In this document: piece by piece, positions 26,501 through 39,093 of the stretch
Layout: each line of letters opens with the position of its first letter
Numbering within the stretch: position 1 is the first letter of the stretch
From: Alnus glutinosa
Lineage: Eukaryota > Streptophyta > Magnoliopsida > Fagales > Betulaceae
Reading direction: 5' to 3'
Length of the DNA: 64,000 nt
NCBI RefSeq assembly: GCF_958979055.1
Contig: NC_084893.1
Coordinates: 26,491,487-26,555,486, forward strand
Made by a program: the position numbers and the translations under genes
Notes under the pieces: generated by a model
The model's database searches: none
What the model was told of the DNA's origin: nothing
Seen by the model: only the letters and a program-made list of their open reading frames with translations

Positions 26501-29500
26501 GATACATGGGGAACGGTTTTCCGTCCCCCATCACCCCATTTTTCATTTTTAAATCAAAAAAATTCAAAATTTGTCCTTTGATGTGACCATCAAAGGACAA
26601 ATTTATATATTTTTTGATTTAAAAAATCAAAAGAGGGTGATGGGGGACGGTTGTTTGTCCCCCACCTATCATTTTCCTTGCCCTTGACTCCGGGGACCTT
26701 TGCTCCTTACTCTAGAAACCCTCGTTTATGTCAATTCCATGAACCTTTGCTCCTTACTTCGGGAATCCTTTATCCATGCCCGCACCTTGCACCTACTCTA
26801 GGGAATCTATTTTTTGCACCACCATTGGCTCTAATACCAGTTGTTAGGGAGAGAATCGCCTATGGATTCCACAAAGAGCACATTAATATAATGTTTGGAC
26901 ACCACTTGAACCCAAAAGCTTAAGCTAATGGATTTGGGTCCACTTATGTATATTAATTACTCACTTTGTTTATTCTTCGTCAATGTGGGACTCAACACTC
27001 AACAAATCTCCCCCTCACACGTGTATACTCAACAATAATTTAGATTGTAAGTTTTTAGGGGGGTTCTCTTCTGTCTACTTGAGTGTCCTCTCAATCAACA
27101 ATACATTCTGTTACTTATCAAAAGAAACAAATCTCCTGATATTTTCACAACTGCCCCAGAATAGTGATTTTCAGGCTTATGTGTTATACTGGGTAACACT
27201 GACTGGGAGAAAGCTTAATCAACTGAAATGTGACTAAATCATTTTTTTTTTCCCGGATAAGTATTATGAGCTAAATATACAAAATGAAAAAACACAATTC
27301 TAAGGCAATACCTAAGTGCTGGTGAAGTTTTGGATCTATAACTTGAGTAATTTCAGCCAAATTACTTAGTTGTGTCTCCACCCCAACAGAGCTATCAGTA
27401 CATCTGAAATTTCCTCGCTGTATATTTTCAAATAAGAACACATATCATGAGAATCTGGAGTTAAATTTAAAAACAAAAAAAATGATTAGTCAAAAAACTT
27501 TTGGAAGCTCCGAAAGAACAATGTAACAGATCGTAGAATGGAACATAGTGTGCATACTTTTGACTGAACAGAAGATATATATCATGGAAATTATGAGCAT
27601 GGAAAATTTTGCAGAACCTTTTTAACACAAAGGTTCAGACTAAAACATAGCTCACTTTTGTCACTTTTTTTCAGCTTAGTATATTTGTCCATTCTTTAAT
27701 ATCAGATGCTAATATACAAAGTTGTTGACCCTGAGGAGTAGCACATTTAGCTGGGGAGTGGGGACCACATCTCAGGAAGCGGAAATATCTGGTTTGAATC
27801 TACTCTCCCCCTCCCCTTGGGGCCAAACTCACTCATCCAGAAAAGTAAAAAACGAAAAAAAAGATCATGCAATGTTGTGCTTGTATAAAAAACTCTGGCT
27901 ATGTTCAATTGGATCAGACAAAGAAGAAGTCAAAACATTTCCTCTCATAATTTTCTAAGAGAGATACATCAAAAGGAAATTTTGATTAGGGATCCAAGAG
28001 ATAGAAGCGACCGAGAAGCACATATACATATATTTGGCAAATTTTGACTTCTTTTGTTAAAATGAGGCTATAATTCATAAAGACTCAAAGATTTTTAACA
28101 TCACTATATTCTATAATAGTAGTTTGATGCAAAGCTATGGAAGATCTAAAAAACCCTGGGTAAAATTAGAGGCACCCCTCTGCATATCCAAGCTTAGACA
28201 TCAACAAGCCTCGTCGGTATGTGCAATGAAATAAGTAAGACATCAACTTAAAAGAAATAAATGGAGCAAAGACAAACATTTCAAGATACCAAAGCAAGCC
28301 AATATCATAAACAGCACTCTATCCTTGTACAAACATCCTCGTAAACCCCTTAAAAGACAATAAAAGATAAGATCCACCAAAGTAGAAGAAAATTAATTTT
28401 ATCCTGAACTTCTTTGAGAAATAGTAGACTAAATTATCTCATCAAAAACCAGTAGGAGATATCCAATGATAAAATAGTAACTAAAAGTAAACAAGTACAC
28501 TAATTAAAAGTGAAATATCATGTTGTACGAAATATTCTATGGGACAAAAAGGTACCAATCTCCGCATCAAACGTTCAAAGCACCAAAATGCGTCTGCTTC
28601 ATCTTCAATAAGAATAATCATGGGGGAGCAAAGATCACTCATTCCTGCTCAGCATTGTCATAAAGTTAGATAGAAGAACTGACTGTTGCAAGCAATAGAT
28701 GTAAGCTATTGTTACTTCTTACTATGCAAGCAGAATAATGTAAATGAGAAGAATTTCAATGAAATATGTATTTAGATAAGAATGCCAGATACATAACAAT
28801 ATAACCAGATTATATAATTGATTACTATTCATTCTTCAAATATAAGTGAAATAATAAAAAAAAAATGTTTGATTCTTGAACTTTAGAAATAACACTATCA
28901 TAAGAATAAAGGAATACAAAGTCAAAAGATAACAGGTGTCAATTAGCAGATCCTGTGTGCAAATAATCAGCATTGTAAAAAAAGAAAAAGAAGCAACATT
29001 TATGAGAACATGGTAAAAAAGATGATCAATAAGCTAGCTCAGCTGCAAGTTGCTTGGCATCAGACAGAAAACCTAGGACCAAATCTTGCCTACACCAAAA
29101 GAGGGGAAGTTTAAGGGATGGGAGAGGGCTGTGTATCATAGGCCCACTAGCCTCCAAAGAACCCCACCGGGGGGGGGGGGGGCTCTATAATATTCCAAGC
29201 ATTTCAAGCATATAATATGCATTATTCATATCTGGTCATTTTCTCTCCTTTTTTGTGTAAATCTCATATCTGCTCAGCCATGACAAATTAAGCTACAGGC
29301 TACAATGCCTTCTTGATAAAGCTAACAACTCAACAGCAAAGCCAATGGAAGTGGAGACCATGATAGATATAATGGATTGAGAATTTTCAACATAGCAATG
29401 TTATTCATTATTCATCATTTTAATAAGCCCTTGATAAGCATTAAATGTCCATTTGAATAACCCACCTTGACAATAGCCAACATCTGTATCTATCCATGCA

Positions 29501-32500
29501 TAAACAGCAAGAATATCCCAAAGTTTTGACAAGTTTTCTTGCTTCTCGTAATACACCAATGTCCTGTCAGTTCGAACCACATCGAGACCTGACATTGATA
29601 TTAAGGCAAACAGAAAATAGACCTTTGAGTTCAAAAATACTATTATAACTAAATAAAAACAGGCAACTTCAAAATAAACATATTGCAATTGGTTCACACC
29701 ACAAATAAACGAATACTCCAACCTCAAACAAGATAGAACTAACATATTCAAGCAGGACAGATTGACTCAAACTAGGTGATTTCAGTGCTATCTTGAATAT
29801 CATTTTAATTTCATTGGCAAGTAACGGCACCAACCACATAAGTAACCAAATGCATGTTGATTAAATCAAATTTGCAAATCCACAAAAACCTCTGAATCAT
29901 TATATGTAATAGATAACCACTACTACATCCATCTCATAATTAGTGTCCCAAAAAAAAAAAAAATTAAGGAATAGCATTTGTATTTTTGCCTAATATCGCC
30001 CTTGCATAATTGTCTTTAAGCATTCATGAAGACAAATTTCAAAATGAGGATAAAAAGGGAAAGTAAAAATTTGAAACTTTTAACTTTGCAGCGTGGGACA
30101 TGCATTCCCGAACAAGCAAAATTGGCAAAAGTGACAAACTCATAATTGGACAAACTAAGACAATGTGATCAACGCATAGGTAATTGAAACAACTAAATGA
30201 AATATTAAAGTAAACTGCAAAATAGGAACTAGAAAATTTTCTTGAAATAAATTGACATCTGAATTTCCTACTAAAAATTTATGGAGAGGGAGGGAGAGTT
30301 GAACACTTCAAGATTCCAGGCTACCAGAACTCATGCTGAAGAGACTCTATTTAGATGGTAAGTTCTTTGACATTGTGACAAAGGATTTTAGAAGACAATG
30401 TCAAGCCCAAGATGCACGCATCTAAGATCAATGAGGTAGCATGCCTGCTCATCACCAATCACAAGGTGTACTAATGAAGTGCCATATAAAAAGTACTTAC
30501 AAGGTAAATTAATCATCAAAATACTAGGGGAAACAGAGCTTTATATAACATTAAAAGAGAGTTTTGCCCTCACAGAAAAGAAGTGAGCATTTATAGTTAA
30601 AAGGTACACCGACCTATTTGATGTAGTGTAAGCATCCACTGGATTACTTTCTTATCCTTCATTGGATCCAAACCATTGGTTGTGGCTTTAATATCAACCC
30701 CACCATTGTCTTGAGGAGGTAAAGCTTGTCCCTTGCCTGGATTTGTTTCTAAAAGTACCAAGGGTTCTTGAATGGGCTGACCATCTTCAGTGACTACAGG
30801 CGCCGTGATAAACCTTCCACTTCCAACAACAGGAAACTTTTGGCGGCACTCTTCCTTCCACCTAGCATATTGCATCCTGAAGGAGTAGAATTACACTTAA
30901 TTGAGAGTCTCCTAATATCAGCAGATAGTGCAGCAAAATTTGAGCTCTTACAGGATATAAATCTGCGCTATAGTGGGAGATAGGTTGGTGACAACAAGAC
31001 CCTAAATCTATCCTTAACCCTTCCCCATTGATTCCCTATGTGCCACCCAGTATATTCCTTAACATACTAACTTTTGTATTTGAAGGAAAAGGAAAAAATA
31101 CTACCTTCGATGCTGCCGTAACTGCTCCCGTTCATCAAATGTACTCTTAGGATCATAACAACCAAGTAGAAATTCCCAAACTTCTCCTCTAATTGATGGA
31201 TGGATCCCCTAATTTAGTAAATAAATAAGAGAATAATGCTAAGTATCAGCCCTCACAGGGTTGGTTTCCTTTATGAAGGAAAATCCAAAAAAGGAATATA
31301 CGGAAAAGGAAAATATCTAAAAGTGAAGATATAGAGTAGACTCCACAGTATAATTGCTCAAGAATACAATGTTCCACAAAATTGATAACAAAAGCTTTAC
31401 CAATGCCCATAAGTAGAGTTAAACAGACCCATAGAGTGTTCTTTTAAGTGATCAGGAGCATAAATTTTTCCTAATCCATGTAAAACAAGAACAATAGATT
31501 CTATAAAGCGATTGAGCTCAGATTCATAACATCTATGTCAAGGGTGACGATTTATTAATATCATATAATTAATAGATCTTATTAGTTCTCAAAAAGTAGA
31601 TAATTGGTAAAAGTTTTAGCTGCAATGCAGGAAAGGAACACGTCATTAATGACATAGTAAAATATCTAGGTGATTTGTTCCTCTAAGTTATTTAAAAAAA
31701 AAAAAAAATGAATTAGAATAAGTATAAAATAAAGTGGTGGAACAACTTCAGCTTCATTTTGAGCTGTCAGAAAAAAAAAAAGAAAAAAAAAAAAAGAAAA
31801 AAAGAAAAAGAAAAAGAAGAACGAAGTCAAGTAGATCAGGTGCATGATAAAAGCAACAGAATAATAATTTAAATCTGATATATGTTATGGAGCAGATGTT
31901 GGAAATTTCGGTGAAATTGCAATCATATGATAAATGTAGCCTAGACAAGATCATTGAGATAATTAAGTTGAAAGACTAGGAAAAATGTTAATGATACTGT
32001 GCTACACCATATTAGGTAATATGAAAGTTTTTATGGAACATTTGTGAAAATTTAGTGCTTTCCTTGTTCTTGTCAACTTTTGCTCATATATTGATCGATA
32101 TTGTCTACCCTTTGTGAAGTTATAAATGCATTTTGTTCCTGGAACCTTTTTAGAAATATACATCTGATGAGTGACTAGAAGGTTCATTCGATGAGTCGAC
32201 CCAGGTGCATCTCATTCGAACAACCATGACACGCGTTCAAATGGTGGTCTCAGAGAATAGCAGCTAGGTTATTTTTTTACATGTTTTGTAAAGTTTTTGC
32301 TCTTTTTTCTTAAGGATTTGGTGTTTCAGAAGAGTATTATTGTACTTTTGTATTATGTTAGGTAAAAGTGTAGCTTTCAGTCAAGAACAAATTTGAGTTT
32401 GTATAAAAAAATTTCTAGAGAGCGTTCTCCATATGAATTTAGAGTATCTTACTTTCACGCAATTCACAGGGTTCAACAAGCAATCGATATTTCATGAACA

Positions 32501-34215
32501 AATTTGAGTTTGTATAAAAAAATTTCTAGAGAGCGTTCTCCATATTTTTCAGTGTTGGGTATTCTTGTTTTTTTTTTTTTGATAAGTAAAGTATATTCAA
32601 AAGGCACAAAGGGGCGCAACCCATAGTACACAGGACGTATACAAGAAGCCCCTAATTCAAAGAAAGTATTGGGTATTCTTGTTGAATCAATCAAGTGTTG
32701 ATCTTTCATTCCTGGTATTCTGAGTGAACCAGCAGGTGTGAAGAAGGGTTTCAATCTGGTATTCATGCTCAACGAATTTAAAATCAATTTCTTTCTTTCT
32801 TGTCAGATCCATCTATCCTACAGGCTTCCTTGCATCACTATCCCATAAGGGCATGGGGAGTCGTGTTCACGTTTCCAAAAAAAAGAAAAGAAGTGGCTAT
32901 ATTGTCCAAATACCAAGAGAGTGAGTGAATTAATTCTCCAGGTCAACATTCACACCCGATTTACAAGAACAGCTATTTGCACGGCTTCTCATGATACTAT
33001 AGATATCTAATATATAAAAAATGATAGATATGCTACGATGCAAACTGATTTCCACATTCCACTGTAACAATAAACTTCTAACATAATTTTAGGCAGGTTG
33101 TAAACCATGAAGAGGCTCTTACCCCACTTTGGATTCGACTTAGGGTCTTGCCTATATCCAGATGCCCTTCCGGAGTAAATGCAGCATGCCATTTCCTTAC
33201 ACTTAGAGTTTTACCTGCCTGCATAAGCAGATTTAAAAGTATTTGGTTATAGAAATAACAAGCAACACAGAGGACTTGTTATGAACTGGAAATTTCAATC
33301 TGTCTTAGTCTGGGTGACTACATAAATATGCCCTTACCAAATAAGGCGTGTTTATAGTAGCAGGAAACCTCATCAAAATTTTGGTAAGGAAACAACTCTT
33401 AAAAGGAGAGATATATAATTAGATCTCCAATGCAATCCATTACAAAGCACCAAGAATTATAGACTTGTAAATGCATATGACTAGTTCTTTTTTCTTTTTC
33501 TTTATTTCTTTATTTGTTTGTTGTTCTACGTTCAGCTCTTAAAAATACCTCTCAACTATAGCAGTGACAAGAAAATTGGATACATATTCTCTGAATTGGA
33601 AAGAAGAAAGCTGCTCGGACCACAGCAGCAAGTTTGACCTATAATAATGATAAGGCATTGCCCTCACAAGGACATTTGTATTGCGTGTCAAAATGATGGG
33701 ATTAAACGTAAAACAGCATACAATCTGAAATTTTATATGAGATCTGCCCAAGGTCACCATCTCAAAAACATTGACTACATTACCATAAATGCCTTCTACC
33801 ATAGAAGTATTCACAATCTTTATTCTTGTGCATGACTCTCCAATGTCAAGAAAATTATAAATTTCCAACACAAATGAACAAATCTCTACCATTTATCCTC
33901 ACCTTACTAAATCCGTATACCATGTATGATCCAAATAAACATTTACGCCAACTGTTCATTGAAAAATCAACCCCATTTACCTTCGAATTGTACACATTAC
34001 ATGACAACTCGATTATTCAAAGAAAATTTATCCAAATTAAGTCAATGGGTATCTAAAAAATCCAAAAGGGTATCTTAAAAACTCAAAATAAAAATAAAAA
34101 TAAAAATCACAAACAACCACCGGACCTTGATCTTGAAGCGGGTTTTTGGGACATCGGTGCACTCAGGCCGGACCTGGTAGAAAGAATCAGCAGTAGCTCC
34201 GGGGTCCCTCCACAT
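20557..34215 (-). CDS. TBC-domain Rab GTPase-activating protein (Gyp1-like), 11 exons
   Basis: Minus-strand exons from the start are 34215-34126, 33218-33123, 31208-31105, 30876-30614, 29588-29466, 28644-28556, 27417-27312, 25334-25237, 21803-21543, 21190-21107 and, tentatively, 20586-20557. They close in phase to 447 residues. Plant relatives are about 430-450. The enzyme speeds GTP hydrolysis by Rab proteins and so controls vesicle traffic. It opens [21 protein letters not shown]. The TBC domain shows the arginine finger IxxDxxR (Ile184, Asp187, Arg190, in [10 protein letters not shown]) and the glutamine finger YxQ (Tyr223, Gln225, in VGYCQG). Both are intact. Exon 8 starts after the acceptor that gives [10 protein letters not shown]. 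The last exon is the least certain. Introns carry two LINE pieces, two SINE-like elements and a TRIM, all outside splice sites. Confidence 0.93.
22754..25088 (+). mobile_element. Degenerate LINE (L1 type) with 14-bp target duplication
   Basis: ATATTGGAAGTTAA occurs exactly at 22754-22767 and 25075-25088 and flanks the element (22768-25074). Inside are broken reverse-transcriptase pieces on the plus strand: [10 protein letters not shown] near 22950, [13 protein letters not shown] near 23155, a LFADDT remnant near 23420, and later C-terminal parts. The 3' end has GTATACTTCTTGTGTACCTAGG. Many stops and frameshifts make it inactive. The 5' endonuclease part is missing. It is antisense within RabGAP intron 8. 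Confidence 0.9.
25144..25192. repeat. AAT/GAA simple repeats
   Basis: Short A-rich repeats, including about eight GAA units at 25168-25191, lie close to the donor of RabGAP exon 8. Confidence 0.8.
26193..27004 (-). mobile_element. TRIM-type LTR retrotransposon without coding capacity
   Basis: Read on the minus strand, an LTR of about 163 bases (27004-26842) begins TGTTGAGT and ends TAACA. The next bases (26840-26827) hold TGGTATTAGAGCC, one mismatch from the standard plant initiator-Met tRNA primer site. The internal part ends at a purine tract GAGGGGGAG, followed by a diverged second LTR (about 26362-26193). Both LTRs share AGCTTAAGCTTTTGG or close variants. A foldback element is inserted in the internal part. 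It lies in RabGAP intron 7. A purine tract also lies just outside the first LTR (27008-27016). Confidence 0.7.
26508..26663. mobile_element. Foldback MITE nested in the TRIM
   Basis: Outer arms GGGGAACGGTTTTCCGTCCC and, from the other strand, GGGGACAAACAACCGTCCCC are followed by CCATCACCC on both sides. An inner near-perfect hairpin carries AATTTGTCCTTTGATG and CATCAAAGGACAAATT around a TGAC loop. There is no coding capacity. Confidence 0.75.
27730..27864 (+). mobile_element. SINE-like tRNA-derived element in RabGAP intron 6
   Basis: A degenerate box A (TAGCACATTTAGCTGG, 27739-27754) and a good box B (GGTTTGAATC, 27791-27800) have tRNA-like spacing. They are followed by a CT-rich body and an A-rich tail ending near 27864. 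It is antisense to the host gene. I found no clear target duplication. Confidence 0.55.
29030..29180 (+). mobile_element. SINE-like tRNA-derived fragment in RabGAP intron 5
   Basis: TAGCTCAGCTGCAAG (29034-29048) matches RNA polymerase III box A. AGGACCAAATC (29074-29084) is a weak box B. CTTGCCTACACCAAA follows, as in some plant tRNA-derived SINEs. The right end runs into a G homopolymer (29169-29182). Borders are approximate. Confidence 0.45.
32385..32546. repeat. Direct repeat of about 50 bp, 112 bp apart
   Basis: A segment beginning GAACAAATTTGAGTTTGTAT and ending GAGCGTTCTCCATAT occurs at about 32385-32434 and again at about 32497-32546. It is almost identical in both places. It lies in RabGAP intron 2 and may derive from a retrotransposon end. 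Confidence 0.8.
32555..32681 (-). mobile_element. Very short LINE tail with 13-bp target duplication
   Basis: TTGGGTATTCTTG occurs exactly at 32555-32567 and 32669-32681. Between them, the minus strand has GTATAC, GTGTAC, a GCGCC motif and TTACTTATCA followed by A residues, like the LINE 3' end at 58.5 kb. It is a strongly 5'-truncated copy of about 101 bases in RabGAP intron 2. Confidence 0.85.
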
Positions 34216-35260
34216 TTTCAGAACACCAAAAGAATAAAGAAACAGAAATCCCAACCACCAGCAACACCCAGGAGCCGGACCCCTTTGGAGAATCAACAAA
34301 AACCCAGAAAACTTATTGTCTCAGACCCCGGAGAGGAAGCTTCAAAGAGAGACCCCGATCAGGAGCTGCGCAAGACCAGGCTCCAAAAGAACAAATCCTA
34401 AGCCAAAAACAAAAATTCAGACAAAAAAAAACGAACAAAGATTTGGTTTTTTGGTTTTGTTTTTCTTGTTTTAAACTTAATTTTTTCCTTCTAATTTGGA
34501 TTTGTGAGGGAGTTGGTGGTGGTTTTGGTCTTGGTCATGGTCATGGACATGGACATGGTCATGGTGTATTACTCTGTCAAAGGAGGGTGCGCGAGGTGGT
34601 TCCCACCTCACAGACACCCACCAGTGGCCGTTTAATGCGTTAGTTTTTAACGTTCCTTGTGTTTTTCCTTCTCTCTCTAAAAAAAAAAAAAAGAAACAAA
34701 AAATATCTTCTAACCATTTTTGAGAAAAAAAAAAAAAAAAAACATACAAACAATTTGAAACAAACAAACGAACAAATACGTGGTTTTGTTTTCACTTTGT
34801 TCTTTACCTGATGTTGGATTTCTTTCCTGAATTTTTACACTTTTTTTTTTTTTTTTTCTTTTGCTTTACATAGATCAAAGAATTCAGTATTATTTGTGGG
34901 TGATATTTTTCTCTTGAATGTGATTGGAAGGTCGGGAGAGTGGGGGAGAGCGAAAGTGGCGTGGGGTCAATGATCATTGGACTTGGCTTTCGGCCGGCAA
35001 TTTTTGTAGCGGGAACAACAAAAAGGAGGATTTTGGAGGGATAAGGCGGTTTTGTTAATGGTTCCCTTTTTGGGTCAAAGGTGCATTTTGTCAAATGGGG
35101 TTAGGGATTTGGATGGGCAGAAGTGGGCCGAGAAATGAGAGGCAGATTTTCCAGCGTGAGGAAGACTTGCCCGTTACGTTGGGGCTGACCATTTGAGCCA
35201 ACCCCATCAATATAATGATGATACCTGACCAAGGATTCTCTGAACCGATTAGATTAAATT
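34216..35260 (-). promoter_or_regulatory. RabGAP 5' flank and promoter region
   Basis: This is the sequence upstream of the RabGAP ATG, read on the minus strand. No clear TATA box was chosen. A hexamer repeat built on CATGGT/CATGGA lies at about 34530-34566. It creates a spurious Gly-His-repeat frame on one strand and Asp-His on the other. A- and T-runs are at 34680-34740 and 34842-34858. Confidence 0.35.
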
Positions 35261-36150
35261 GAAGGATATATTTGTTATTTTATATATATATATATATATT
35301 TATTTATTTATTTATTTTTGACAAGTTTGCCTCTTCATTTCAACTAATTAGCTCTTTCAGTTCATTTGAATTAGAGAGCATCCATATGCATATGCGAAGA
35401 TGCCCATTGTTTTTAAACATATTGAGAAATGCTATACCAACTTTGTCTTTTATACTTTCCTCTGCTTGTTCTCTAATGGGCAGAAGTGGGCTTATAAAAA
35501 TACGTGGTTATTGACGTATATATAAAGCCACATGCATACATATAGTTTAAGGATCATTTTAACAGTTGATTTGCAAAGAATTTGCCATGTGTTTAGGCGG
35601 AGTGTTACGCTTTCTCTTTGTCATTGGTGACTAAAAAATGGAGGTAGTTTTGGATGGACTGGGGCGGGGAGGAAGAGTAGGATGTTCTATTCTTGATGGA
35701 TAGATGACATCTATACATGTTGAATTATATGGTAATGGTGATATTCAGATTTTTGTGTTCTTTCCATTGCTTATATTTCATGATAAAAAAAAAAAAAATT
35801 ATATATATATATATAAAATCTGACTATCAAGTGTTTTTATTTATTCTTATTCTCCATATATACGTTTTTTAACGGGAGTTTTATTTTCTTACATACATAT
35901 CCCACATATCATAAGATGGACAAAATAATACTAGGGCACTTAAACTTTGCATAACTTTAATTAAACGTTGTTTACACGGCAATTCATATCTACATCCATA
36001 TGGCCTACACAAGACAAGGAAACTCAGGCACAAACATAATCCTAGGTACAAGACACATAATATTTTAATGCTGAAATCATGTGTACGATATAATAAATCA
36101 TTTATAGCTCATAATCGTCTTTTGTATGGTCTATCCGTACATTTAACTCT
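35261..36150. other. Gene-free AT-rich sequence
   Basis: No gene is seen. The stretch has short TA, TTTA and A-run repeats (35281-35320 and 35786-35815) and scattered short frames without family resemblance. Confidence 0.4.
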
Positions 36151-36353
36151 TTTACGGTGAGGTTTGCGCGTCCCGTGGAACCCTAATCTTACACTTCCTA
36201 CCTAGAACGATCGATCGTTCTTGGGACCATTTGATCTTTCTTCGATACGATCAATCGTTCTTCCTCTTGCAACATGATTTCTCTTAATACATAAAACCCT
36301 CAAGGTGTGAACTTTTCTAAGCTTTAAAGAGCAAGACCTCCAAGAGATCATAT

Positions 36354-36388
<35 letters not shown>

Positions 36389-39090
36389 GGGCAGGGTATC
36401 AAAAATGGGGCGAAAATGGGTCATAGAGTTTATCTCAGGCCTTTAAATAAAGTCATTCCCACGTGTATGTGCTGAAAAGTTATGTCCAAAAGCATCCCAA
36501 CTATCATCGATCGATCGTTCGTTTAGTGCGCCAATTGATTGTTTCATGCCTCGTTGCATCGATCAATCATTCAAACGGCTGGTCAATTGTTTTTTTATAA
36601 AACCTTAAAAAACAATTATTTTAAAAACTTTCTTTTTTAACACCTTTTCAATACCAATTATTAAACACTTTGAAACTCATTTGTTTGTCTATCAAGCTAG
36701 GTGTAGAATATTTTTAGAAAGTGTATACATGTGCATATTAAAGTAATTTGTATAATATTATTCTTATGAGCTTTAATTGGTAATTAATAAAATATTTGCC
36801 ACGTGTTTAAGATGGGTGTTACAAAAGCTAACCCCATACTTTACATACTCGTCTGGTTCACCCGTCTCTAGACGCTCTATAGCAGTAAAATAAACATTTT
36901 ACAGATGTAAATGTGAGTCCACAGTCAATAAGTAAATAATTCAATCAATCATGTGTGACATGAGCTCTTAACTAAATAAAATTCGTCTCTTTTTTTTACT
37001 GAAAAACCTTGCTTTAACACCATTTAAAGAGATCAATTAACACATTTCCTTTAAATCCATTTTTAGTCTTTCATAAATAAAAGAATGTAACCACTACTTG
37101 AAACCTTTAAATCCTAATATCATTTTTCATCAAAACTTAAAAGAGAATTTTGCCTCAACTTGAAAATAAAACTTAGCAAATCATAAAATATTTTTTGCAT
37201 GCATGAAAACATTAGTACTATATACATCCATTAAAGAAGCTACTAGATAATCATGATGTCGATATGCACATACTTAAATCCAAACAATGACCACATTCAT
37301 CATATCAATGAGCACATTAAAATCAGCACCTATGGTTGCCTTGCTACTTGGGCCATTGCCAAGTGTCCCGATCCTTGCCTTGCCGTTTCTTGGACTATCA
37401 ACATAGCAAGGTGACCATTCTGTTACCGTTCTTTCAGTCATTTCCCTTGCCATTTCCTTTCCTTTATCATTGGGGAGGGGGATGAAAAACTTTCACATGA
37501 TTGTTTCATGGCCATAATCACGTAAAAATCGGCACCTATGGCCACCTCGCTACATACTAGGGCCATCGCCAAATGTCCTAATCCTTACTTGGCCCGTTTC
37601 ATGCATATGTCATTTTCCTTAAACATATTTCTTTAACACCTTTGTCAATATCATTTGTAACATACTTTCTTTATAATTTAAATTACGTAAATTAAAAGAT
37701 AAGGTTCTTATTCACTGAAAGTCTATGCATACAGAACATACTTAAAAAAATTTAACATCTATGCATTTGATCAATACAAAGCATTTCATGGAAAGTATTT
37801 AAATTACGGTTGGATGAAGGCTTTACTTACAACTTTTGATTAATTCTCCTTGTTAGCTAGCTACATGTCGTTAATCCATTCTCGAACTCGTCTACATTAT
37901 ACCACGATTATACATTAAGTTCTACTTTATTTTGGTAGTTCTAATACCCTACTGGACTTCAACTAGATCCATTTCTCCCATTGAAAACAATAATTTGCAT
38001 TTTTTTTAAATTTCCATCCCAATGGGGTCAATCTGAACGGATTGAAAACCGAACAAGCTATAATGTTTGAAACTCATCCAAACAGGGACCAATTGAGAAA
38101 CCAAATGAGCTATTCTTTCTGAAAACTTGTCGGGACACATACCGAACGAGCCTCTTGGATCTCCCTTTCTTCTTTTCCTTACCAATATTGCGTTTGGACC
38201 TGTTCTGAACAAAGTACCGAACGATTTCCTCGGGTCCTCATTTTGAGTCTCATTCTCACATGCTCGTCCGAACGAGACTATTATCGTCTGGATGATGAAG
38301 TGCAAAAATTACACTCACTTGGAAAATCACCTCCCAACATGTTTCCAACACTTCCAAAACTCTCATTCACAACACACAGCTCAAACTATGACACATGCAT
38401 TTGAAATACACCAACTTCAAATGTAACAAAGCATCCTTTTAAGGGAAAGGATTTTCCTATATCTTTCAAAACACCATTCCAACAACTTCTTTAACACTCC
38501 ACAACCATCATCACACACCCTCACGACATAAACTATCTTCTTTACTCACTAAAAGAACGAAATCAAAGGGAGGGATAGAGAAAAGTGCATACCTTTGGCA
38601 ATTCTCCTTCTCCTCAAGTATCCAACACCTTCCTCTTGCTCAAAAATCCCTCAAGAACACTTAGGATACTCTCTCAACACTCTCAACTCTCTCTTCTCTC
38701 GTATGAAACCGATTGTTTGCCTTTCAGTGAGACCCATATAAATAGGTAATTTCAATCCTACAATGCAGTCTCATTTGGACGGGTTATTAGGGTCATTCAG
38801 ACGAAATAGAGTTAGGAGCATTAAATTCAATTTTCATAAATGTCTCATCGCTTTAGCAGTCTTTTGACATGTGGTGATTCTATCATGTTCATACGAATAA
38901 TGCTCCTTGTCTAGACCAAAATGAATCTCCCGCATTAAAAACATGTCCCATATATCCGTCAGATTCACGTGTGTCCAAGATCTCCTAATCATTGATCAAT
39001 TCCTGTCCAGATGCTAATTCCTTCTAGTCCGGATGACACTCTAATACCTTCTCGTCTAAACGGTATCCTTCATATGTTCATATGAGATGC
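36150..39090. other. Probable remains of an LTR retrotransposon
   Basis: The stretch is rich in short self-complementary motifs such as CGATCGATCGTT (around 36210 and 36510) and in CGAACGAG-like words (38080-38280). A TATTTATA on the minus strand near 38755 precedes CT-rich sequence. No coding domain could be read, so the retrotransposon origin is inferred from style only. A CT repeat is at 36356-36388. Confidence 0.3.
37316..37602. repeat. Two diverged direct repeats, about 200-bp spacing
   Basis: About 80 bases at 37316-37393 recur at about 37519-37602. Shared words include GCACCTATGG, GGCCAT and TGTCC, with several substitutions. It is probably a two-copy tandem unit inside a decayed element. 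Confidence 0.65.
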
Positions 39091-39093
39091 TTA

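Noticed and set aside
29930..30110. Stowaway-like start (TACATCCATCTCATAATTAG)
   Set aside because: No matching inverted end could be found, so a MITE call is not supported.
34443..34643. Open frame with a Gly-His repeat (and Asp-His on the other strand)
   Set aside because: The repeat comes from a CATGGT/CATGGA microsatellite upstream of RabGAP. There is no conserved flank and no splice support.
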